Shown here piece after piece: positions 56,105 through 64,000 of a stretch of 64,000 nucleotides of DNA. Every line of letters begins with the position of its first letter. Position 1 is the stretch's first letter. The stretch is from Spinacia oleracea (lineage: Eukaryota; Streptophyta; Magnoliopsida; Caryophyllales; Amaranthaceae): positions 5,443,143 through 5,507,142 of the forward strand of contig NC_079491.1 in the NCBI RefSeq assembly GCF_020520425.1, given 5' to 3'. A model generated the notes under the pieces. The model had not been told where the DNA came from. It was given only the letters and a program-made list of their open reading frames with translations, and ran no database searches. Both the position numbers and the translations under genes were made by a program.

Positions 56105-58537
56105 TTAAGCACAAGCGGGAAGCAAACAACTTGAAAATAGCCCGAATCCTTTCTTCTGCAAAACAAAACAAAAAAAATTAGGAGGGGATAAAAAGCAAAT
56201 TATAAAAATAAAAAAAAACTTTCCCCTTTAGTCTTTTGTAAAGGATAATTTATGCAAGAAAAAAAAACTACTAGTTGTATGATATAAGGCTTGAATTATT
56301 ATTTTTTGGAAAATAAAAAAGGCGAGATAAAGTAAGAAGACGATAAAATAAAGCGAAAATGTAGAAAAAAAAAAAAAAAAAAAAAACTTTTTCCCTTAGT
56401 CTTTTGTAAAGGATAATTTATGCAAGAAAAAAAACTACGGAGTACTACTTGTATGAAATAAGGCTTGAATTACGAAGTATTATTTTTCGGAAAATAAAAA
56501 GGCGAAGAAAAAGTAAGAGACGATAAAATAAAGCAAAAATGGATATAAAAAAAAGAAAAGAAAAGGAGAATACCCTTTTGGGTTTGACATGGAGGTATTC
56601 AGGAGGAATTTTGTACAAATCTTCATCAACAGCCTTAGATTTTGGCTTTGGCTTTGGCTTTGGTGGAGAGATAATTGGACTTGGTGGCTCCTTTATGTCA
56701 TATGAATATCCACCCCATTCTTCTTTTTCCATTTTTTGTTGCTGTTTTTTTACACCTTTGACATTTGTGTATCCTGATCCTCCTTTTCTCTGTTTTTTAG
56801 CACTAATAATTGTCAATTTGTCATCATAATCAACAATTAAACATAATAATTAAGGAAAATTATTTTAAAATTATTATTCAACAAAAATCATCATGATGAA
56901 AAGCACTAGCTTGTTGTACCTTTTTTATCTATAGCTTTTGAAACATGGTGCATGCCATGCCTAAGTACATGCTTAATTATTTACTATTTTCTTGTAATAT
57001 GAACATGATTTGTTGTTAATAAGGTGACTAGTAAAAAAATCTAAAACTCAACACGCGTTCATTCGGGCAGTACAAATTACAGACATGGAAAGGGTTCAAA
57101 CTTGTGACTTATCGTACACAAACTCTTAGTTTAACAACAACTAGCCCAAGACATCATTGGTTTGCCATTCAGGTTATTAAGTAGCGGTTTTAATGAATCG
57201 GCTTAAACGTTACAATAACACCAATTAGATGATGATCTATGTATAAGACTATAAGGTAGTGTATCTCAATTAGGAAAAAAATTAATATGTTTTCGAATTC
57301 TAAAATTCCATCCATTTTTTTCAATTTGAGTCATTTTCAATTAATTGTGACATGGACTACATGAACGGTATCTAACAATCAACACTTAGCTAGAATTACA
57401 CTAGAATATGTATGTCAACTTATACTACCAATAAAACCTTAGTGCTAAATGATTTGGGGTCTACTCACATAAATCGCCATAAGTAACCGTCATAAGCATT
57501 AGTCCCAAATCCATATGTCAACTTATACTAAAACTAACAAATTTTTGTTGGAAATTGCCTTATTTTAACAATTGATAATTCCATTTATCAACTTATTTGT
57601 CCAACTTTTAAGTTCCTATTTTATTTAGAAAATAAAAAAGAATGTTTTTTGGTTTGTGCTTTTAGCAAAAAATAGTGGCATGCAGATAGTGGGGCTAACA
57701 ACACTTACAGTGGAAGCATTTTCAGTAAAGACTTTATAAAAAGAACATTTTTGAATCAAAGTATATTCAATAAAACCATCAATTTTTACATTAATCAATA
57801 AATCATCTTAAAAAATAAAAATAAGTACTACAAAAACACTCAATATTATTTTTTTGGTAAACACTCAATATTATTGAAATTAGTAAAATTGCAATCTAGA
57901 TCCATGATTATGTTTCAAATCGATGCAAATAAAAAGGACATTTGTTACCAAAACATAGAAACAAGTAAGCATAACCACATAACATCTCAGTTTCAACATA
58001 ACATCTCAGTTTCAAAATAGTATGCGGGACTATTAATTTCGTAGTTTGGAACTATGATTAATGAATCGAATACCTAATGAAACATTTCAGATAACAGTAT
58101 GTGAGACTATTAATTTCCGGGTTATCCAATAAAATATTTCAGAATAGTATGTGAGACTATTAATTTACCAGGTTGGAACTACGATTAATGAATTAAAAAA
58201 AACGTACCCTGCGACGAGGAACAACGATGACAGTAGGAGTAAGAACATCATTCTGGTACAAATCACCAGCAACATACAAATCTCTGTCTTCAACATCAGC
58301 AGCAGAATCTGGGTAACCTGTTGCTGCAAACCTTGCAAAACCAGCTTGTCTTGCACCCTCGAAACACTGTGTATATCCCATGTTTTCATCGTCATAATCC
58401 CAGCTTCCAAATGCAGGTACATGGTAATTCCACCTGTAATCCTGTTGCATTAACATCAAATTCAATCACCCTTCTTCCCCAAATTGAAATTAGAAAGAAA
58501 ATTAATTGATTTAAACAGAGAGGAAACTTACATCCAT
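56105..58537 (-). CDS. NOI/RIN4-like protein with AvrRpt2-cleavage-type motif
   Basis: Exons in transcript order: 58532-58537, 58208-58441, 56574-56789, 56105-56155; GT-AG introns, all phase 0, 168 aa. The first exon codes only Met-Asp, and the rest opens DYRWNYHVPAFGSWDYDDEN. VPAFGSW (residues 10-16) fits the VPxFGxW core that defines NOI domains and the site cut by the bacterial protease AvrRpt2 in RIN4. Next come CFEGARQAGFARFAATGYPD and DLYVAGDLYQNDVLTPTVIV, then a basic, Pro/Lys-rich part (PPKPKPKPKSK near 129-139). The tail GLFSSCLLPACA has two cysteines in a hydrophobic setting and may be S-acylated, as in RIN4 relatives, placing it at the plasma membrane. A role in immune or membrane-traffic signalling is inference from the family. 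I recall a similar gene near At5g48500. It is convergent with AUG3. Confidence 0.85.
56211..56541. repeat. Tandem duplication in the NOI gene's intron 3
   Basis: Segment 56211-56361 recurs at 56387-56541, separated by an A-run. Shared stretches include CCCTTTAGTCTTTTGTAAAG-type sequence, GGATAATTTATGCAAGAAAA and GACGATAAAATAAAGC. The second copy ends about 30 bp from exon 3. Confidence 0.85.
56790..58207. other. Intron 2 of the NOI gene
   Basis: 1418 bp of AT-rich intron. Near 57070-57150 the minus strand has AAGTTTGAACCC (B-box like), preceded by CTAGTTGTTGTTAAACTAAG, a possible decayed SINE. Near 58000-58190 the phrase TATGTGAGACTATTAATTT occurs three times, a short diverged repeat. No other gene. 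Confidence 0.5.
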
Positions 58538-58606
58538 TTTTTGTTGTTTTTGGTTGTTTGTGTTTGTGGGTGTGTTTTGATTGAGCGGAAGTGAGATAGT
58601 GGGGTG

Positions 58607-58614
58607 CTTATAAA
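58607..58614 (-). promoter_or_regulatory. TATA box of the NOI gene
   Basis: Minus strand TTTATAAG, 70 bp upstream of the start codon, followed downstream by a CA-rich leader. Upstream of it the minus strand is CT-rich (CTCTCTTTCTTCTC). This supports the tiny first coding exon as the true start. Confidence 0.6.
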
Positions 58615-58699
58615 GAGAGATTGAAGGGTAGGAGAGAGAAAGAAGAAGGGGTTAATTAAAGAAAGAGAGGGAGATGACAGATGGGGGGACAAACTGGTA

Positions 58700-60385
58700 A
58701 GGAAAGTAATAAGCTGAAAGAGACAATATATAAAGAAAAGGAAGATAAAAGCCTATATTTTGGAGATTAGCTTTTTAATTACTCCTTAACTTCTTTTTTA
58801 TTATTATTATTATTAGTAAGGCTATTTGGCTATGACATTAAATATTATAATAATTCAGTTTAAGTTCAGTTCAGGTCCATTCAGTTATATCAGTTTAGCT
58901 CAAGTTCATTAAGTCGGTCCAGTTAAAGACCATAGTAGGTTCACTTCAATCCAAAAGAACGCCGCTTTTGTTAAGTTTAGCCAGTGTGTAATCAAACTTT
59001 ATTAAAAGAGTATTCTCTTTGCAGGATGAAACCTGAATTTATCTAAACTTATTGAAACTGATTAAATTTGATTAAGTTTGATTGACTGATACGACCTAAT
59101 CAAACCTAAGAGTAAACTTAAGATAGTCAAACTATAACACCTGATAAAAACTTACTCAGATAATAGCTGATTGCAACTTATCTAAACTTATTAAACATTA
59201 AACTTATTTAAGGTGAAAAGAATGCAATAGGAGAGTTAATTTATTTATTTTTTAAATGTCAATTTTAAGGGATGTGCATGCCCAACGATATACTCCGTAG
59301 TAGTTATCTGAACTTATTGAAACTGATTAAACCTAATCAGGCCTGATTGACATGGTAGGACCTAATCAAACCTGAGAGTAAACTTGAGATAGTCAAATTA
59401 AAATACTTGGTTAGAACTTATTACTCTAATACTTTGATAGGAGCTGATTGCAACTTATCTAAACTTATTAAACTTGAAACTTATTTAAGGTGAACATAAC
59501 GCACCCTAAAGACTCAATAGGAGAGTGAATTCATTTTAAAACATGTCAATTTAAAGGGATGTGCATGTTCAACGATAGTAGTTAAACTAGACTGGATAAA
59601 CTTGCAAGAGGTGTCTATCTTATAATATGTCATCATATTTACCATATTAACAAAAACGAAAAAAGATTAGGTTTTTAGTAAATTGTCTCCATTTTTTAAC
59701 GGCAATAATTTAAGAAACTTTGCTTTCAAAATTGGTGTAAAATTGAAACAGGGGAAAACAGAGAGCATAAACAGAGTGAGGCAGGTGTGTGGGTAGTGTT
59801 GGAGCGACTCTACTATTAGTATATTCCAATAGCTTTTTTATTAAGGGGACCTCTTTTAGGACTACTTTTTCTAATTTCCTTTTTGTATTTGGTTTCTATT
59901 GAAATTTTTGAGGACCCGTTTTCGAAGTAAGAATCTAATCTACCAGAAATTTACCCATTTTATTAATAGTTGAAAACGAAAGATTAACATTTTAATCAAT
60001 ATTGAATTGTCAACTTCATTTTTGGAAATTTGAAACACTATTAATATTTGTCATTAGGTTCTTATTGGCTTAGCAAACTATTCATATAAAGTTAGAAAGT
60101 CTTGTACTCATCGATCTATTAGTATGGTTCATCAATGTACCAGGATTCTAAGCGGGTTGCAATTGGCTTGCTAAATTTGACGTAGATATTGAGCAATGAC
60201 TGATATTTGAGACGCCTCTATTAGATCTTAGGGTCGTTTTATTGGAGGAATTGAGTTGAATGACCATAGTAAAAAAAGGTTCCAGCCTTAACGGCTTGAA
60301 GACTTCGTTTGTTGTTGGTTTTGATTTTGTGTGGTTTCGTTTTTCGTTATACTCTTTCTTGCTTTAGCTTCGTCTCTTACTTTTA
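58700..60385. other. Repeat-derived spacer upstream of the NOI gene
   Basis: From 58850 to 59580 the sequence is made of AACTTATCTGAACTTATT-type motifs and contains a tandem duplication (59039-59290 and 59304-59577, sharing GAAACTGATTAAA, AGTAAACTT, GAGATAGTCAAA-type and GGGATGTGCATG). The rest (59590-60385) shows no gene or element ends. Confidence 0.55.
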
Positions 60386-60505
60386 GGCCTTGTTCTCTTC
60401 AACTTATAGGACCTTATTTTCAGGTCCTATAAGTTTAGATAAGTTTAGATAAGTTCCAATAAGTTCAGATAAGTTAAGGCCTTATAAGTTGAATAGAACA
60501 CACCC
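60386..60505. mobile_element. Fold-back MITE, same family as in AUG3 intron 17
   Basis: GGCCTTGTTCTCTTCAACTT at the left pairs with AAGTTGAATAGAACACACCC at the right, flanked by TA on both sides. The middle holds GTTTAGATAAGTT and GTTCAGATAAGTT. 120 bp, almost entirely able to fold back on itself. Non-coding. Confidence 0.7.
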
Positions 60506-60551
60506 TAATTAGGGGTTATGCCTCTCTTTATGACCAAAAGGGAAAAAAATA

Positions 60552-60875
60552 CTCCCTCCGTATTTTTTTAAGAGATACACTTGGTCGGACACGGGTATTA
60601 AGAAGAATAATTGAATGAAATAAAATAATAAAGCAAGTGGGGTTGGATAGATATTTTAATAATTAAATATGTGGGGACCATGTCATTTTGGTGGGTGGAG
60701 GGTGGGGTGGGTTTATGAAAATATTTGTTTAATAGGATGGTGGGTGATAGGGTATATTAGATGTATTATTTAATTAGATGGTGGGGTTGATAAGTTACTA
60801 AAAATGACAAGTGTATCTCTTAAATAAATACGGCCGGAAAAGGCAAGTGTATCTCTTAAAAAAATACGGAGGGAG
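60552..60875. mobile_element. Stowaway-like MITE, family A, copy 3 (uninterrupted)
   Basis: CTCCCTCCGTATTTTTTTAA to TTAAAAAAATACGGAGGGAG, flanked by TA. It is 324 bp with intact ends and the internal AAATACGGCCGG motif. It is very close to the copy at 62079 and shows what that copy looked like before the Helitron arrived (GGGTATATTAGATG near 60750). Confidence 0.93.
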
Positions 60876-62078
60876 TATCTATTAATACCTCGTATGAAAA
60901 CGGACATGATAGGGAGATAATTTAAGGAAAAAAATTAGACCGTGTACAATTTCAACGAGGTTTAATATATTTGGAAATTCACTAGATAATTCCTCCATTT
61001 TATTAGTTAAAATCTACATCACATTTTCTTCTTCCACAACACAATATGGATTTCTCGGACAATAAGAGCAAGAATGACGGTTTACACATCGTAATTTTTT
61101 TTTAACATTAGATACCCATTGTAATCTTATTGTTCAAATCAATGGTTATATTTGGATATAAGATTAACCCTAAAATTAACTAAACATTCTTAGTCTTTTT
61201 TTTTTTTGACATTGGATACGCATTGTAATCTTATTGTTCAAATCGATGGTTATATTTGGATATAAGATGAACCCTAAAATTAACTAAACATTCTTAATTG
61301 AAGGTCATATTGTACACAGTACGGCAAATGAAAAAGCATAAATGAGTTGGAAATTCCAAAACAAAAGGACAGGTTCTTTATAAACTGACCAAATGACCGC
61401 TGTAAATCTCCAAATCTATCCCTAATTCCCTACTGATATAGAAATTGGATTTGGCACAATTGTAGAATTTTAACTTTACAACTATAAAGTTTTAATTGTG
61501 GGCCTTTCAAGAGAATGTTTGTTTTTCAATATGGGAGGCATTTTATAATTTTGATTATTTACATTCTAGATGGTAAATTTTTTAAAATAAATAATCGCCA
61601 AGGTTTTGATTAAAATCTTGGTTTGTTTCATAACCTATTTTGCTCAATTATTGTGCTAAGAAAAATTTAAATTAAAGGGAATTGATTGATGAGGCGTATA
61701 GGCATTATTAGTACAAAAAAAAAAATACTCCGTGGTATTTTAGTGATTTATTCGTACTAAAACAATCATTTAGAAATCCTAAGAATTAAATAGTTACACA
61801 AAATAAATTAAAATTCCAATGCCAAAAAAAAAAAAAAAATTATTTGGAACGGGGCTCAGGTATTTTGAAACTAAACTATATTTTCATCGTATACCTTGTT
61901 CATATCTTTTTTATCCGTTAGTCATTGAGTCAATTGTTATTTCATTAGAAGGACTTAAAATTGTCCGCCGTGGTTTCTTTCCTTATCTTAAAAAAATAAA
62001 AAATAAAAGTTATAGACAAATAAATAAGTTTAGATAAATTAAACAAAAATAAGTTTTTCAGTTTCATTCAGTTACATA
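60876..62078. other. AT-rich spacer with a 105-bp tandem duplication
   Basis: Segments 61104-61191 and 61209-61296, each preceded by a run of T, are about 95% identical (both contain GTAATCTTATTGTTCAAATC and AAAATTAACTAAACATTCTT). A 72-codon frame near 61819-62037 has a lysine run at its start and no similarity that I can name. Nothing else seen. Confidence 0.6.
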
Positions 62079-62442
62079 CTCCCTCCGTATTTTTTTAAGA
62101 GATACACTTGGCCGAACACGAGTATTAAGAAAAATAATTGAATGAAATAAAATAATAAAGCAAGTGGGGTTGGATAGATATTTTAATAATTAAATATGTG
62201 GGGACCATGTCATTTTGGTGGGTGGAGGATGGGGTGAGTTTATGAAAAGATTTGTTTAATAGGATGGTGGGTGATAGGGTATAATAGATTTAAAGCCCGT
62301 GCGATGCACGGGTTAAATTCATTTTTTTATGAGATTTTTTTTTTCACCTTTAAATTATAGTTAGAATATTGATTTTTTTTTTTTTTATAATCAATTAGTA
62401 TGACAGTTTTAACGGGTCTTTGTTTATCTATTAAAAAATTTC

Positions 62443-62710
62443 AAAATTTATCTCTTATTATCTTTTATCAAGTCTTTAATTATCTCTTTTTATTTTTCTT
62501 GAAACACGTACTTTTATTTTTCAATCGTTTCTGCTTGAATTAATGGCTCGAATCAACGAAATATTTCTGAAACTTAATCAAAATTTATCTCTTATTATCT
62601 TTTATCAAGTCTTTAATTATCTCTTTTTATTTTTCTTGAAACACGTACTTTTATTTTTCAATCGTTTCTGCTTGAATTAATGGCTCGAATCAACGAAATA
62701 TTTCTGAAAC
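62443..62710. repeat. 131-bp tandem duplication inside the Helitron
   Basis: 62443-62573 and 62580-62710 are practically identical (both contain TCTCTTATTATCTTTTATCA and ending CGAAATATTTCTGAAAC). The near identity points to a very recent duplication. Confidence 0.95.
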
Positions 62711-63774
62711 ATAAACGTACGGAGTAATCAAATCATAATAACTATGGGTGAAAGGAAAAACAAATATAATATAGCACTTATTTATAAAAGAGGAGCATAG
62801 TTTTATAATACTCTCGTATATTTATAACCAGAAAAAATATAGGTTTAATGCAAGTAGAATTTTATTATGATATGAATTAATCCAAATATCATAGGTTTAA
62901 AGAAAATAAAACTCTATTATAAACCGAAAAAGATTTCTTTATCTAAAATTCTATAACGTGGTATTCATTGCTAATACTCTTCAAACTACGATAGTGATCA
63001 TTACTTTAAAATAGCTAGTCTTGTGAATTACTTTGTTTTTCTTTACTTTCTTTTTTCCTATTTTTGGTACGGAGTAAGGTTTTTTGGACTTTATTTCAAT
63101 TTCAAGTAGTACATTAAGTTTAGTTTAATTCAACCAAATAAAATGTGGGCTTGCAACCCCGATTGTGTTAACGTTTATCGTTGTATATTCTATGTTAGGT
63201 TTAATTTTGACATCTAAATTGTAGTTCCTTGTGCTGTATAAGAAGCATAAATTATGCCCGAGATAACACTTAATTTATTTTATTAATCACTATTTAGCTC
63301 TAAATTAAACTGTGTTGATTAGGTATGATTTGGAATACAAAGATATATATATATCAATATCCAGTAGGTATACGAAGTAGTATTAACTGAACACACATAA
63401 ACCGATAGAACAAAAACAATTATGCTTGTACAAAATTAACATAAACAATGAATGCGGTACACCGTGAGTCCGTGACCATCGGGTGTCCCGTATTTCTGGA
63501 ACGAAATAAAGAATAAATGTACGGAGTAATTGACGACAAATAAACAATAAAAATCAAAGTAAAATTATGACAACGAAATAAAAAAATTTGGAATTCAACT
63601 GTAAAGAAAAGGATGAAGAGTGATCATCAACCTCATCCTCACCCAACGCCATGCAACATCATATTCTTGCGATGGAATGAAGCACATACAATGAAGCCTT
63701 CGTACAATTTGGTGAGGGTTGAGATTTTTAATATGTATATATATACACAAAGATAAAAAAAAGTTTGTGAAATT

Positions 63775-63888
63775 TATCTTTATCGTATTAAGTAGTCAAT
63801 CATGGTAAGACTCCCATATTATTTATTAATCTATCTTTATCGTATTAAGTAATCAATCATGGCAAGACTCTCATATTATTTATTTAAT
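63775..63888. repeat. 57-bp tandem duplication near the Helitron 5' end
   Basis: 63775-63831 and 63832-63888 share TATCTTTATCGTATTAAGTA and CAATCATGG, with AAGACTC then CATATTATTTATT. A few substitutions separate them. Confidence 0.9.
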
Positions 63889-64000
63889 TAGTTAATAATT
63901 TAATAATATGTGATGACGTGGCAATCCTATGTGGACGCTCTCATTACTCTTGAAAAAACTCCCCTTTATATATATATATATATTAGATTAGATGTATTAT

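Larger units (their letters stand above)
62284..63987 (-). mobile_element. Non-autonomous Helitron inside the MITE
   Basis: On the minus strand the element starts TCTAATATATATATATA, followed by AAAGGGGAG and, about 50 bases in, GCCACGTCATCAC, the usual Helitron 5' end. It ends with the hairpin CCCGTGCATCGCACGGG (62296-62312; 7-bp stem, 3-base loop), then 12 bases to the terminus. It has no inverted ends and no target duplication and lies between host A and T. Joining the flanks gives GGGTATATTAGATG, exactly the sequence of the uninterrupted MITE copy. By that criterion the terminus is CTAT, not the usual CTRR. 1704 bp, no Rep/helicase frame. Confidence 0.9.
62079..64000. mobile_element. Stowaway-like MITE, family A, copy 4, split by a Helitron
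   Basis: The left part 62079-62283 begins CTCCCTCCGTATTTTTTTAA and is almost the same as 60552-60756. It then breaks at GGGTATA. The sequence TTAGATGTATTAT, which should come next, appears only at 63988-64000, at the window's edge. The right half of the MITE lies beyond the window. Confidence 0.93.

Overview
The window is nuclear DNA of a flowering plant, almost certainly a eudicot. It is AT-rich, its genes are split by many GT-AG introns, one nuclear tRNA gene is present, and it is crowded with plant-type mobile DNA (Copia and other LTR elements, a TRIM, hAT, Tourist-, Stowaway-, CACTA- and Helitron-type elements, SINEs, and a LINE end). No species marker is present, so I do not name one.

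Five protein-coding genes can be rebuilt exon by exon, and every rebuilt frame closes. They are: a fimbrin (FIM2 type, minus, 5225-11859, 14 coding exons, 664 aa); a chloroplast protein assigned as PRDA1 (minus, 16474-26816, 9 exons, 383 aa); a small VOC/glyoxalase-fold protein (plus, 28678-29903, 2 exons, 161 aa); augmin subunit 3 (AUG3, plus, 39990-52862, 18 exons, 616 aa); and a NOI/RIN4-like protein with an AvrRpt2-cleavage-type motif (minus, 56105-58537, 4 exons, 168 aa). A tRNA-Lys(UUU) gene lies on the minus strand, 106 bp upstream of the PRDA1 start codon. The gene set matches, from memory, the Arabidopsis At5g48460-At5g48520 neighbourhood, so this looks like an old conserved block. 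The products do not form one pathway: actin bundling, plastid transcription, an unknown VOC role, microtubule nucleation, and probable membrane/immune signalling.

Layout. 1-5224: repeat-rich flank (CACTA end, Stowaway MITE, 81-bp tandem repeat, SINEs, Tourist-like MITE). 5225-11859: FIM2, with two introns carrying tandem duplications that copy exon edges. 11860-16473: spacer with a SINE and a MITE. 16474-26816: PRDA1, whose first intron holds a young, whole-looking Ty1/Copia element in opposite orientation and whose fourth intron holds a LINE 3' end. 26817-29903: head-to-head spacer with the tRNA gene, then the VOC gene. 29904-39989: transposon graveyard (hAT inside a Tourist-like element, a 2.5-kb solo LTR, a TRIM with a hAT inside, several Stowaway-like MITEs). 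39990-52862: AUG3, with a MITE, a SINE and a fold-back repeat in introns. 52863-58537: convergent spacer and the NOI gene. 58538-64000: repeats, ending with a Helitron that sits inside a Stowaway MITE; a second copy of that MITE 1.5 kb away shows the uninterrupted site.

I found no sign of a new multi-gene system. The most notable items are the exon-edge duplications in FIM2, the recurrent short tandem duplications across the window, the Helitron/MITE pair, and the tRNA gene tucked against PRDA1.
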